From: Spirochaetota bacterium
Lineage (GTDB): Bacteria > Spirochaetota > Spirochaetia > SZUA-6
Length of the DNA stretch: 42,702 nucleotides
Direction of reading: 5' to 3'
Assembly (NCBI GenBank): GCA_013151965.1
Contig: JAADHF010000078.1
Location: 1 to 42,702, forward strand
Shown piece after piece: positions 15,418 through 24,330 of this stretch. Below the pieces are notes generated by a model. It saw only the letters and a program-made list of their open reading frames with translations, was not told the origin of the DNA and did no database searches. The position numbers and the translations under genes were made by a program. Numbering within the stretch: position 1 is the stretch's first letter; the number at the start of each line of letters is the position of its first letter.

Positions 15418-16857
15418 TTATAATAGCAAAAGATTAATTTTGAGCCACTTTGAAAGAATTATTATTTCTTCAAGATAATCGCCCGGAACAACCAGCCAGT
15501 GTTGGCTTACACCATTTTCGATGGACTTATCAATAAATTGAAGTACAGGAATTACTGGTTTGCAAACCAGATGAACAGTGTCTTCCAGCTTAAAGGGGCC
15601 GCGGACGGACTGTCCCGTGAGGGCAATCCATTTTAATTCACCGTTATAGAAAACTGAATTAATCAAAGTTACCGGTCCCGGCTTCATCTTAAAACAAGTA
15701 ACAGCACCTTTATACTTATCATGTGTTTTATACTCTACATCATTTACAATCAGCAGGGAATTATTAGGATCGGCATTCCTGCTATCGTGATAACCGGCAT
15801 GTCCAAGAAGCAGATTGTTTGCTTTGATATCAACACCCATGACCTCAGTATATAAAGCAGGCTGGCCTGTGAGAATCTTTATGATAAACAATCCCAAACC
15901 TGCTGCAATATCTGCCTCCATAGATACAACAAAATCGGTGGATGATAGATACCGATTATCTAAACTTGGCCGTAAACCGAATTTAGAATGCATTTCATCT
16001 ATAACATCGTTCATTGCAAGAACCAGAATTCCTTCATCTTCTACAATTTTCTGAATAGAAAGACTATAACGAATCCCCTGTTCTAAATCTTCTTTATTTA
16101 CAAGAATCTTATACCCCAACTCTATCAGTTGCTGTCTAAAAGCGGATATTTCTTCCTGTGTAATTTTCTCTGATGTTTCTCTAAATCGAGTAAGTTCAAG
16201 ATATTTAATCTGTACACCATAGCGAAAGCGAAGGGCAAAATCGTCGACGAATGATGTGGACATTTGATCACAAGGAAACGGAAGAATTCCTACCTTTAAA
16301 TACTTTAATTTTTCAATAACCATTATACTTCTGATATTCTGTTTTATTTTTTGATACAGATCATCATTTTTATAGTAACCTGATAAAGAAATAAATGAAA
16401 CTTCTTCTCTTTTTAGCATACCTGAAAACTGCAGAGAACCAACAGCACCACTTCCCTTAAGCATTTCGGAATAAGGCAGGTATTCAGGTAGATTTAACCA
16501 TGGAAGGAATGTAAGAAGAAGGATCGGCAGGTTGTTTAGCTCACTTAATGCCGCCCTTATAATTTGATCTTCGCACCACATCAGCGGAGAAACAATCAAA
16601 GCCTTTACATCTTGAGCTTTTATTTCTTTTGCGGCTCTAAGCGCTGCCTCTTCAGAGAACAGAACACCCGAATATACCGGAGTTAAAAAATCAGTTAAGC
16701 GGGATACAATCTGATTACCGATTTCTTCGATCTCTATTGAAATTTTACTCTCATAATCTTGTATTCCAACCTGTCTGAACCAGTTTGAAGTAACGAAAAG
16801 GATACCGATTTTGGGTTTGTCTAAAATCTTTTTTCCTGAATTTCTAATCCGCTCCAT
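15418..16857 (-). CDS. L-fucose/L-arabinose isomerase-family protein
   Basis: 479 residues. Segments such as PKIGILFVTSNWFRQVG, LIVSPLMWCEDQIIRAAL, VGILPFPCDQMSTSFVDDFA and SMEADIAAGLGLFIIKILTG match the layout of the L-fucose/L-arabinose isomerase-like superfamily (Rossmann-like N-terminal domains, C-terminal barrel). E and D residues in the middle could coordinate the metal. Family members isomerise aldoses and ketoses, but many are uncharacterised, so substrate and activity are uncertain. It is the last gene of the MalEFG-type import operon starting at 20017, 41 bp after the second permease. A sugar-isomerising role on the imported substrate is a reasonable inference. Confidence 0.72.
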   Translation of the reverse strand: MERIRNSGKKILDKPKIGILFVTSNWFRQVGIQDYESKISIEIEEIGNQIVSRLTDFLTPVYSGVLFSEEAALRAAKEIKAQDVKALIVSPLMWCEDQIIRAALSELNNLPILLLTFLPWLNLPEYLPYSEMLKGSGAVGSLQFSGMLKREEVSFISLSGYYKNDDLYQKIKQNIRSIMVIEKLKYLKVGILPFPCDQMSTSFVDDFALRFRYGVQIKYLELTRFRETSEKITQEEISAFRQQLIELGYKILVNKEDLEQGIRYSLSIQKIVEDEGILVLAMNDVIDEMHSKFGLRPSLDNRYLSSTDFVVSMEADIAAGLGLFIIKILTGQPALYTEVMGVDIKANNLLLGHAGYHDSRNADPNNSLLIVNDVEYKTHDKYKGAVTCFKMKPGPVTLINSVFYNGELKWIALTGQSVRGPFKLEDTVHLVCKPVIPVLQFIDKSIENGVSQHWLVVPGDYLEEIIILSKWLKINLLLL

Positions 16858-16898
16858 TTAATGTTCTTCCGCCTTGATTATTCTGATTAAAACAGGGT

Positions 16899-17720
16899 CT
16901 AACCTTTTACACTTCCGGCAGTAAGACCTTTTATTACGTACTTCTGGGAAAAAAGTGTAAAAAACAGAATCGGTAAAATAATAAGAGAGCCGGCAGCTCC
17001 GATACGTCCCCAGAGAATAGCCTTATTTGTCATAAAACTGGTAATCATAACAGGTAATGTTCTGGCTGATCTGCCGGTTAAAATAACGGCATAAAGAAAT
17101 TCATTCCAGGAATAGATAAATGAAAGAATCATCGTTGCCGCAATACCGGGAACAACAATGGGCAGATCAACCCTGATAAATACCATAAGACGTCTGCATC
17201 CGTCAATCATAGCCGACTCTTCCAACTCAATAGGAACATCTTCAAAAAATCCGGTCATTAACCAAATGGATAGCGGCATTGTAAATGTAAGATATGAAAT
17301 AATCAAAGCTCTCTGAGTATCCATTAACTTCATGCTTGCGAAAAGAGTAAATAAAGGCACGATGATCGTGATCGGAGGTATTAATTGTGGTATAAGAGAA
17401 GCCATTCGTAATATTCTTTTGCTGCGAAATTTAAATCGTGCAAATCCGTATGCTGCAAACATACCAAGAATAGTCGCAACAATAACGGTTATAACACCAA
17501 CGGTGATACTGTTAAACAGATACTTTATGAATCGGCCGTCAGCAAATATATCCTGATAATTCTGAAATGTTGGTGTAAAAAAGAATTTTGATGTAGTATC
17601 GAAAATCAATTCTGATGGTTTAATAGAAATTGTAAAAAGGTAAAGCAATGGGAATATAGAAATTAAACTTATTGTGATCAAAACAGAATAAAGAATTACA
17701 TTTTTCACTATTTTACTCAT
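16899..17720 (-). CDS. Carbohydrate ABC importer permease (MalG/UgpE type)
   Basis: About 273 residues with six membrane helices. The ATPase-coupling EAA loop reads ELEESAMIDGCRRLMVFIRV, followed by LPIVVPG. The start at 17720 is chosen because of a GAGGGG ribosome site just upstream. The longer start at 17795 would overlap the upstream permease and add a charged, non-membrane stretch. It pairs with the MalF-type permease at 17755. No MalK-type ATPase is encoded nearby. Confidence 0.9.
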   Translation of the reverse strand: MSKIVKNVILYSVLITISLISIFPLLYLFTISIKPSELIFDTTSKFFFTPTFQNYQDIFADGRFIKYLFNSITVGVITVIVATILGMFAAYGFARFKFRSKRILRMASLIPQLIPPITIIVPLFTLFASMKLMDTQRALIISYLTFTMPLSIWLMTGFFEDVPIELEESAMIDGCRRLMVFIRVDLPIVVPGIAATMILSFIYSWNEFLYAVILTGRSARTLPVMITSFMTNKAILWGRIGAAGSLIILPILFFTLFSQKYVIKGLTAGSVKG

Positions 17721-17754
17721 CTTATTCCCCTCGTAACGCATATATCCCGGATTT

Positions 17755-18636
17755 TTAATAATCTTTCCTGAAGATTCTAAATAGAAATGCTGCAAATATC
17801 AACATTATAATAACCATCAGGTAGGATGATGCAGAAGCATAGCTCAAGTTAAAATTTCGAAACCCGTATCTGTATACATAGAGGCTGATCATTTCAGTAG
17901 CTCTTGATGGGCCACCAGCCGTAAGCAGATACGGAACATCAAAGATTCGGAAAGTATCAATAATTCTCCATAACAAAGCCACAAGAATTGATGATTTCAG
18001 GAGTGGAAGAGTAATATACATGAAAGATTGCAATTTTGAAGATCCATCAATCTTTGCTGCTTCATATAAATCCTTAGACAGGGTTTGCAGGCCTGCCAGC
18101 AATAGAAGAGCCACAAATGAAGATGTATTCCAGATGTCGACAATAATAACAGATGTCATAGCCAATACTGTTTTGCTTAACCAGGGAACGGCATTAAATC
18201 CGAGATATCGGATTACCTTGTTTATCAGGCCGTATTCAAGATTCAGCAAAAGTCTCCATGTCAGTCCGATAACAACATTTGTGACCATCATGGGAAGAAG
18301 AATAATAGTTCGGAAAAAATTACGTCCTTTAAATCCAAGATTAAGCAGTAAAGCAATTGACATTCCAAGAATGAATTCAAAAAATATAGCGAAAAACATA
18401 AATAGAAATGTCACTAATAAAGAATGAATAAAGTCAATATTTAATATAACATCGTAATAATTTTTCAGTGCTACAAAATCGACGCCTTCTTTAAAAGTTA
18501 TTAACGTCCAATTATGGAAACTCAACCAGAATGAATAACCTAAAGGATAAACAAGAATAATGAAAAGTGTGATTAATGCAGGACCAATGTAAAAAAAAGG
18601 TTCAATCTTCTTAAATATTCTACTATTCATCTTCAT
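17755..18636 (-). CDS. Carbohydrate ABC importer permease (MalF/UgpA type)
   Basis: 293 residues with six predicted membrane helices and an EAA loop (LYEAAKIDGSSKLQSFMYIT, then LPLL). The N-terminal YIGPALITLFIILVYPLGYS segment is typical of UgpA/MalF members without the extra periplasmic loop of enteric MalF. The start codon follows a C/T-rich stretch after the hairpin at 18651-18678 and lacks a strong ribosome site. An in-frame ATG two codons later is an alternative. It forms the importer with the proteins at 16899 and 18704. Confidence 0.9.
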   Translation of the reverse strand: MKMNSRIFKKIEPFFYIGPALITLFIILVYPLGYSFWLSFHNWTLITFKEGVDFVALKNYYDVILNIDFIHSLLVTFLFMFFAIFFEFILGMSIALLLNLGFKGRNFFRTIILLPMMVTNVVIGLTWRLLLNLEYGLINKVIRYLGFNAVPWLSKTVLAMTSVIIVDIWNTSSFVALLLLAGLQTLSKDLYEAAKIDGSSKLQSFMYITLPLLKSSILVALLWRIIDTFRIFDVPYLLTAGGPSRATEMISLYVYRYGFRNFNLSYASASSYLMVIIMLIFAAFLFRIFRKDY

Positions 18637-18643
18637 GTTTTAA

Positions 18644-18678
18644 AAGAAAAGCAGGGGGGGAAGATATCCCCCTCCTGC
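18644..18678 (-). terminator. GC-rich hairpin between binding-protein and permease genes
   Basis: In the leftward transcript GCAGGAGGGG pairs with CCCCCCCTGC (18651-18678, one mismatch) and is followed by TTTTCTTTT. This resembles a leaky intrinsic terminator placed in the 67-bp gap after the binding-protein stop. It would reduce read-through into the permease genes, setting a high binding-protein to permease ratio. Confidence 0.65.
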
Positions 18679-18703
18679 ATAAGCTCATAGTTCATGTTTA
18701 TGG

Positions 18704-20017
18704 TTATTTTAAATATCCTGCTTTTTTAAGAAGCTTTGTCATTTTCACCGCTGCTTTATCAAGCGCTTCTTTTGGAGTATATTTGCCGGCAACAGAACCT
18801 GTTATTGCCTCATTGTAGATGGTTACCATAGGACCACTTACTGATAATGATGGAAATATATGCCTGTATTTCATAGCTTTAGCTAATAATCCGAATTGAG
18901 GGACTTTCTTAAGCACTGCCGGATCGGATAATGCCTTGGTATTTGAAGGGATCCCGCCGTTTAGTGCCCAGATAATAGCACCTTGTTTGCCTGTCAGCCA
19001 TTCGATAAACTTATAAGCTCCGATCTTATTTTTTCCAGCTTTCAATATGGACCATCCCCATTGGCTGGCTCCCATCCCGCGCTGAATGGTTCCATCTGCC
19101 TTTTTTATTCCCGGGACTAAAGCATATGCCAGCTGAGATTTGCCATTTATTGAAACTTTAGGGCTTTTAGCTGCATTAGTTAATTCACTTGTTGCAGCCA
19201 TCCATTCTATGCCGAGAGCGGCTTTACCCTGTTGCAGTGTAGTTAAAATTTCATTGTAACCATAGGTAATGACATCAGGCGGGACCAGCCCTTTTAAAGC
19301 CAACCCTGAATAAAATTCCAGAGACTTTACACCTGCTTTGTTATTTATAATAACATTATTATTAGCATCCAGGACATCGCCGCCAAAACTGTAAAGATAA
19401 TGCATATAATCCCAAAGAGCCTCATCCGGTTTTGCTCCGATTACCGCACCATACATTGTAGGGGGATTATTCAGAGCCTTAGCAATCTTTAAATATTCAT
19501 CCCATGTCTGCGGCACGTCAAACCCATTTTTCTTAAGTAAGTCTTTTCTATAAAACATCCATGCGGTATCTCCCTCAGAAGGGAAAGCATAAAGTTTTCC
19601 ATTATCAATAAAGTAGCTTGCTCCGGCTTGTATTGCAGAAAAATCAAAGTCAGGAGAAACAATTGATTTATCATTAATAAACTGATAAAGATCTGCCAGA
19701 CCCCCGGCTTTTATCATAGCCGGCACTACATCTGTTGATACATAAGCAACATCATATGCATCCGATTGAGCTACAATAACCGTATTTAACTTATCGAAAT
19801 ATGCTTCTCTTGCAATTTGTTCAATGATAATTTTAGTTCCTGTTAATTCCGTATATTTCTTTGCGGTTTTAACAAGATTATCATGCTCGGGACTACTCCA
19901 TACCGCAACAACAACAGGAGCATTTCCCTCTTTTGCAGCCTCCTTGTTTCCTGCTGCATACAACATACCAAGTCCCGCCGCCACCAGAATAACCAATAAA
20001 GAAATTCGTCTAATCAT
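18704..20017 (-). CDS. Sugar-binding extracellular protein, family 1 (MalE-like)
   Basis: 437 residues. The signal peptide (about 1-22) ends GLGMLYAAGNKEA with no lipobox cysteine. The mature part has the cluster-B binding-protein pattern: VVVAVWSSPEHDNLVKTAKK, YDVAYVSTDVVPAMIKAGG, GDTAWMFYRKDLLKKNGFDV, PQTWDEYLKIAKAL and GASQWGWSIL, followed by FIEWLTGKQG. It delivers an oligosaccharide or sugar derivative to the permeases at 17755 and 16899. It is the first gene of this operon. A sigma-70 promoter at 20088-20116 and possibly a second at 20320-20348 drive it. Ligand unknown. Confidence 0.92.
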   Translation of the reverse strand: MIRRISLLVILVAAGLGMLYAAGNKEAAKEGNAPVVVAVWSSPEHDNLVKTAKKYTELTGTKIIIEQIAREAYFDKLNTVIVAQSDAYDVAYVSTDVVPAMIKAGGLADLYQFINDKSIVSPDFDFSAIQAGASYFIDNGKLYAFPSEGDTAWMFYRKDLLKKNGFDVPQTWDEYLKIAKALNNPPTMYGAVIGAKPDEALWDYMHYLYSFGGDVLDANNNVIINNKAGVKSLEFYSGLALKGLVPPDVITYGYNEILTTLQQGKAALGIEWMAATSELTNAAKSPKVSINGKSQLAYALVPGIKKADGTIQRGMGASQWGWSILKAGKNKIGAYKFIEWLTGKQGAIIWALNGGIPSNTKALSDPAVLKKVPQFGLLAKAMKYRHIFPSLSVSGPMVTIYNEAITGSVAGKYTPKEALDKAAVKMTKLLKKAGYLK

Positions 20018-20087
20018 CTCTTTTTCCCCCAGTATACATTATTTGGAAATATATCACCTCATTTTGACGATACATTTGATAACAGTT

Positions 20088-20116
20088 ATTTTATAATATA
20101 ATTTATATACTGTCAA
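20088..20116 (-). promoter_or_regulatory. Sigma-70 promoter of the leftward binding-protein operon
   Basis: Leftward -35 TTGACA (20111-20116) and -10 TAAAAT (20088-20093) are 17 bp apart, about 70 bp before the start codon at 20017. The spacer and flanks are very AT-rich (TATATAAATTATATTA) and could overlap a ROK operator. Confidence 0.7.
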
Positions 20117-20224
20117 GAAAAAAGTCTGATATTTTCTTGATTGTGGTAATTATATGAAGAGGATAGTACATATAAGGTGCATACTCTAATTGCTGTTTAG
20201 CCTGTTTTGTTCCTTTTTCCTGGA

Positions 20225-20284
20225 TTAGGTCTTTACCTGTGTCTCCCGTGCCTTGTGTCCGTTGTTTACCGCAAGTTGTGACAT
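20225..20284 (-). pseudogene. Orphan 5' end of a DegT-like aminotransferase gene, or a 19-codon leader
   Basis: Reading leftward from ATG 20284, a 19-codon frame encodes MSQLAVNNGHK... and stops at 20225. The first 11 codons match the start of the DegT gene at 15258 (MSKLALNGGPK), including the GGAG ribosome site before the ATG. After that the similarity ends and no aminotransferase body follows. The simplest reading is a gene whose body was lost by deletion while promoter and first codons survived. A short upstream leader peptide for the operon at 20017 is an alternative. Confidence 0.6.
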
Positions 20285-20366
20285 CCTGACTCCATGGTAA
20301 TTACTTGCTGTGAAGAGCGTTTTAACTTAAAGCTGATAGATTTGTCAATACTTATAATGATAATTT
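20257..20366. repeat. Duplicated promoter/start region, copy B
   Basis: Ungapped counterpart of 15231-15340 (offset 5026 bp, about 81 of 110 matches). It carries the same start-codon context, a leftward -35 and the AT-rich dyad TTATAATGATAA (20352-20363). It lies inside the 435-bp gap between the divergent genes at 20017 and 20453. The rest of that gap holds the two outward promoters and otherwise nothing I recognise. Confidence 0.8.
20320..20348 (-). promoter_or_regulatory. Second leftward sigma-70 promoter (copy B of the DegT promoter)
   Basis: TTGACA at 20343-20348 and TTAAAA at 20320-20325 with a 17-bp spacer, read leftward. It is the aligned counterpart of the promoter at 15293-15322. 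A transcript from here would run through the orphan start at 20284 towards the binding-protein operon at 20017. Confidence 0.5.
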
Positions 20367-20375
20367 AATTAACAC

Positions 20376-20403
20376 TTGACAAAGCTAATTTGAGGTTTAT
20401 AAT
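20376..20403 (+). promoter_or_regulatory. Sigma-70 promoter of the rightward importer operon
   Basis: TTGACA (20376-20381) and TATAAT (20398-20403) are both perfect consensus boxes with a 16-bp spacer, 50 bp before the ATG at 20453, which has a GGAGGA ribosome site. The AT-rich dyad of copy B ends 12 bp upstream of the -35. Confidence 0.82.
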
Positions 20404-20452
20404 TTTTCCTGAAATTAATAAATTTAACTTTTTCAGATAGGAGGAAGAATAA

Positions 20453-21733
20453 ATGAAAAGAGTCTTTTTACTATTCCTGTGTACTATCCTGCTGGTTTTT
20501 TCCGTAAGTATCCTGTTTGCGGCGGGATCACAGGAAAATGCAAAGGTAACTTTAAGGATTGCGTCATCTTCCGATGGCCCGGATGCAATAAAGATCTATG
20601 ACAGTATGATGGCCGAATTCGAAAAAAATAATCCCGGAGTCACGGTTACCTGGGACAGATCTTCCGGAGATGATTACCAGTTTCAGGGCCTTCCGTCTCT
20701 TTTAGCAAGTGATACTCCCCCCGATGTGTATTTCGAATGGGGCGGGAACAGGGTAAAGAATCATGCGGAGGATGGTGAAGCTCTGGATATAACTGCATTG
20801 GCAGATGAAATACGGCCGACTTTAGAATCCTCGGCATGGAGCGGTGCCGTATTCAATGGTAAAACCTATATGATTCCCACGAATCAGGATGTTACTATTA
20901 TGATGTGGTACAATAAGGATATTTTCTCTAAACTCGGTATAACAGCACCTGGGACCTGGGATGAGTTCTTAAATATCTGCGCAAAGATAAAGGGAGCGGG
21001 AATTACTCCAATACTGATGGGGAATTCGGATGCATGGGTTGCCGGCAATTTTGCAGGTCTTTTCTTATCCAGGGTAGCCGGTGATAAAGAGACCAATGAT
21101 GTGCTCAGCTTAAAAAAGGGAACAAAATTTAACAATCCCGGTTTTGTTAAGGCAATGCAGTATGCTGCTGATCTGGGGAAGAAAGGATATATAAACAGGG
21201 ATGTAAATACACTTGGGTATGATCCCAGTTTTGCCCGCCTGTTCGATAATTCATCCGCCATGTATCCGCTTGGAACATGGTTCGTAACGGAGGTTGTTCC
21301 GGAGAATGCGCCGGATCCCTCGAAGGCTCATTTTGATTTCTTTAATCTGCCGGCATTTTCGGGCGGTAAAGGAGACCAGACATCGTATATGGGGTTAAAC
21401 ACCGGTTTTGTTGCAAATGCAAAAACAAAGCATAAGGACCTTGCCGTTAAATTCTTAAAACTTATGATTTCCAAAGATTATCAGGTTAAGTTTGCAAAGA
21501 TCGGGAATTTCTCTTCCGTGAAGGGAACACTCGATGAATCAAGCGCCTATATCCGAAAGGTTCAGAATCTTATGAATAGTACAAAAACGGTTGCATCACC
21601 CCCGGATACGGGGTATAGCGTGGAAATGGCGGAATCTCTGTATTCGGCTATTGCACAGATTATGGCTAATAACAAAACACCGGAAGCTGCTCTAAAAGCG
21701 GTAGATCAGAAGGTAAAGCACCTTAGAAAGTAA
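20453..21733 (+). CDS. Sugar-binding extracellular protein, family 1
   Basis: 426 residues. The signal peptide ends VSILFAAGSQEN, again with no lipobox cysteine. The mature protein shows family-1 binding-protein features: SDTPPDVYFEWGGNRVKNHA, IMMWYNKDIFSKLGI, PGTWDEFLNICAKIKGAGIT, PILMGN, and YSAIAQIMANNKTPEAALKA at the end, as in N-acetylglucosamine/chitobiose and other oligosaccharide binders. It is the first gene of a rightward operon with two permeases and a PIG-L deacetylase. The deacetylase hints at an N-acetylated ligand; that is inference. Confidence 0.92.
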   Translation: MKRVFLLFLCTILLVFSVSILFAAGSQENAKVTLRIASSSDGPDAIKIYDSMMAEFEKNNPGVTVTWDRSSGDDYQFQGLPSLLASDTPPDVYFEWGGNRVKNHAEDGEALDITALADEIRPTLESSAWSGAVFNGKTYMIPTNQDVTIMMWYNKDIFSKLGITAPGTWDEFLNICAKIKGAGITPILMGNSDAWVAGNFAGLFLSRVAGDKETNDVLSLKKGTKFNNPGFVKAMQYAADLGKKGYINRDVNTLGYDPSFARLFDNSSAMYPLGTWFVTEVVPENAPDPSKAHFDFFNLPAFSGGKGDQTSYMGLNTGFVANAKTKHKDLAVKFLKLMISKDYQVKFAKIGNFSSVKGTLDESSAYIRKVQNLMNSTKTVASPPDTGYSVEMAESLYSAIAQIMANNKTPEAALKAVDQKVKHLRK

Positions 21734-21776
21734 GAAAACATAAAAAGGCGGCTCTTTTATTGTTAAAAGGGCTGCC

Positions 21777-22667
21777 ATGTTTTATGGTATTATAAATATG
21801 ATAGCAAAGAAAAACAGTTATATCCTTTTTGCACTTCCGGCTGTTCTACTGTTTCTGGTAATTGTGGTAATACCATTGCTTTTTACAGTTGTTTTCAGTT
21901 TTACCGAGTGGCGCAGATTTAATATTATAAAATTCGGTACATTCGAACATTACATTCGGTCATTAAGCGATCCGGTGCTCGGCAAAGCCTTTATACATAA
22001 CTTCCTTTATATCCTGTTTACAATATTTTTGGAATCAGGCACAGGCCTTCTCCTTGCGGGAATTGTTATACACTTAAAGCGTTCTATTATCTACAGAAGC
22101 CTGTTTTTCTCCCCCATTATTTTACCCTCTATTGTTGTCGGTGTTCTCTGGAGGCAGATTTATGCGTATCATGCAGGGCTTTTAAACAGTATACTTACAG
22201 GTTTAGGCGGGAAGGACATAGACTGGTTGAGTTATCCCTTTACCATGATTTCCGTATCGATTGTATCGGGATGGCTTTTTGCCGGGTTTTTTATGACAAT
22301 TTTTTATGCCGGGCTTGCAAGAATACCGGACTCCATTATTGAGTCTGCAAAGCTTGACGGCGCTTCGGCATCGGGAATCTTTTTAAAAATAGAACTTCCC
22401 CTTATCAAGAACCTTATAATGCTGGCTTTACTTATAGTTACAACCGGCGGCTTTAAAGGGTTCGATCTTTTTCAGATTTTACTGCGGCGTGATCCGCTGG
22501 AGTCCGGTATTGTGCTGCCTGTATTTCTGGTCCGTACTTTTTTCGAAAATCAGGATATCGGTTACGGATCTGCCGTTTCGATGCTTTTAACTTTAGTGGT
22601 TATTGCTATTATTATTGTCATAAACTTTATTAACAAAATATTTGTAGGCAGGGTAGAAGAGTTTTGA
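21777..22667 (+). CDS. Carbohydrate ABC importer permease (MalF/UgpA type)
   Basis: 296 residues with six membrane helices. The EAA loop is IIESAKLDGASASGIFLKIE, followed by LPLI. The N-terminal segment SYILFALPAVLLFLVIVVIP is typical. A weak ribosome site AAAGGG lies 6 bases before ATG 21777, and an in-frame ATG at codon 8 is an alternative start. It follows the binding-protein gene by 43 bp and precedes the second permease by 4 bp. Confidence 0.9.
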   Translation: MFYGIINMIAKKNSYILFALPAVLLFLVIVVIPLLFTVVFSFTEWRRFNIIKFGTFEHYIRSLSDPVLGKAFIHNFLYILFTIFLESGTGLLLAGIVIHLKRSIIYRSLFFSPIILPSIVVGVLWRQIYAYHAGLLNSILTGLGGKDIDWLSYPFTMISVSIVSGWLFAGFFMTIFYAGLARIPDSIIESAKLDGASASGIFLKIELPLIKNLIMLALLIVTTGGFKGFDLFQILLRRDPLESGIVLPVFLVRTFFENQDIGYGSAVSMLLTLVVIAIIIVINFINKIFVGRVEEF

Positions 22668-22671
22668 TATT

Positions 22672-23529
22672 GTGATGAATAAAAAACATAAATCATATAA
22701 CAGGGAATTTACAGGGGTTTTCGGAAAGGCTCTTCGTATTTTTCTTGTTTTTGCTCTTATTGTGTATCTTCTTCCTATTTTATGGATGTATGTTTCTTCT
22801 GCGAGAACAAATGCGGATTTTATAAATGCTCCGTTAAAAATTCCATCCAGGCTTTATTTCGGAAACTATGTAAAAGCCTTTAAGATGGCAAAAATAGGTT
22901 ATCACTTTATTATTTCTACAATAATTACAACGGTTTCGGTTTTAATTATAGTCACTTTTTCTTCGATGGCGGCATTTTCCTTTTCCAGGTTAAGGTACAA
23001 GGGAAGAGATTTTCTCTATTCACTCTTTTTCCTGGGTCTTATTCTGCCGACACAGAGTTTTTTAGTGGGTATGTTTGTTATGTTCAGGGTAGCCCATATC
23101 TTAAATACCCTGTGGTCTGTTATTCTTCCGGTTTCCGCTATCGGGCTGCCTATTGCTGTGCTGCTCATAAAAGCTTTTTTTGATTCACTTCCGTCCTCGT
23201 TAGAAGAAAGTGCACTTATAGAGGGGGCGAATGTTCTGCAGATTTTCTGGTTTATAAGTCTTCCCATTGCAAATGCGATTATTGCCACCGTGATTGTCTT
23301 TAATACGATAAATGCATGGAATGAATTCATGCTTCCCTTTGTAATGATTCAATCCGACCGTTTTAAACCGCTTACCACCAGCCTGTATGTTTTCTCCACG
23401 AAACATTCGGCCAAACTTACACTTAAACTTGCAGCCCTGACAATTATAGCAACACCCATGTTTATCATATATTTTATATTCCAGAATCAAATTCAAAAGG
23501 GAATTACTGCAGGTGCGCTTAAAGACTGA
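22672..23529 (+). CDS. Carbohydrate ABC importer permease (MalG type)
   Basis: 285 residues with six membrane helices. The EAA loop is SLEESALIEGANVLQIFWFI, followed by SLPIAN. The frame starts GTG-ATG, so the start may be GTG 22672 or ATG 22675. The downstream NAWNEFMLPFVMIQ segment is characteristic of MalG-type permeases. It pairs with the permease at 21777. The operon has no ATPase gene. Confidence 0.9.
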   Translation: MMNKKHKSYNREFTGVFGKALRIFLVFALIVYLLPILWMYVSSARTNADFINAPLKIPSRLYFGNYVKAFKMAKIGYHFIISTIITTVSVLIIVTFSSMAAFSFSRLRYKGRDFLYSLFFLGLILPTQSFLVGMFVMFRVAHILNTLWSVILPVSAIGLPIAVLLIKAFFDSLPSSLEESALIEGANVLQIFWFISLPIANAIIATVIVFNTINAWNEFMLPFVMIQSDRFKPLTTSLYVFSTKHSAKLTLKLAALTIIATPMFIIYFIFQNQIQKGITAGALKD

Positions 23530-23571
23530 ATATTAATGAGTTTTATGATAAAAAAAACGGAGGATAATTTT

Positions 23572-24330
23572 ATGCAGGCAGAGGATATAATACCGGTACC
23601 TGAAATAGATAAGTGTAAAAGACTGCTCTGTGTTCAGCCCCATCCTGATGATATTGATATAAGTGCAGGAGGTACCATTCTATATCTTGCAGAGCATGGT
23701 ACTGAGGTTTATTACCTGACAATTACGGATGACTCATCCGGTTTTACATTAAAAGGGTTGTCAAAAAGGGAACGGAAAAGGATAAGAAAGCAGGAACAGA
23801 GAAATGCCGGGGAAATTTTAGGTGTAAAAGATTTTTTCTGGCTGGATTTTCCCGATGCAGGCGACTGGTCCGTGTATAAGGCACGCAATGCCGTAATAAA
23901 GTATATACGGATGCTTAAACCCGATTTTGTCATGACGGTAGATCCCTGGCTGAATTACGAGGCCCACCGCGATCATGTAAAATGCGGCATGGCGGTCAGT
24001 GAAGCTGTTATTCTTCAGAGCTTTCGCTATATTAAAACTGACAGGAAAACAGACCGGAAATATATTCCTTATGAAATCAGCGGTATTATATTTTCCTTTA
24101 CTTCGCGTCCTAATGTTGTTGTTGATACTGACAGATTTAAGGATAAAAAGTTTAAAGCTGCTGCACAGCATAGATCACAGTTTGATGAAGAAGATCTTAA
24201 TAAAATCCGAATATACGATGAAGTACATAATAGTAAGTTAGCCGAAGATCAGCCTTTCAGCTATGGTGAAGGCTTTAAGATTTTAAATCCCGCTATGCTT
24301 CACTGTATTTCCGAAGCCGAAACTGCCTGA
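23572..24330 (+). CDS. PIG-L/LmbE-family deacetylase
   Basis: About 252 residues. The start at 23572 is chosen because GGAGG precedes it by 8 bases; the frame also allows 23536. The N-terminal zinc motif QPHPDDIDISAGG gives the H-x-x-D-D ligands, and the third metal histidine lies in NYEAHRDHVKCG. This family removes N-acetyl groups from GlcNAc-containing molecules (GlcNAc-PI, mycothiol precursors, diacetylchitobiose). It is the last gene in the operon with the binding protein and permeases, 42 bp after the second permease. It may deacetylate the imported amino sugar before further catabolism. Confidence 0.87.
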   Translation: MQAEDIIPVPEIDKCKRLLCVQPHPDDIDISAGGTILYLAEHGTEVYYLTITDDSSGFTLKGLSKRERKRIRKQEQRNAGEILGVKDFFWLDFPDAGDWSVYKARNAVIKYIRMLKPDFVMTVDPWLNYEAHRDHVKCGMAVSEAVILQSFRYIKTDRKTDRKYIPYEISGIIFSFTSRPNVVVDTDRFKDKKFKAAAQHRSQFDEEDLNKIRIYDEVHNSKLAEDQPFSYGEGFKILNPAMLHCISEAETA

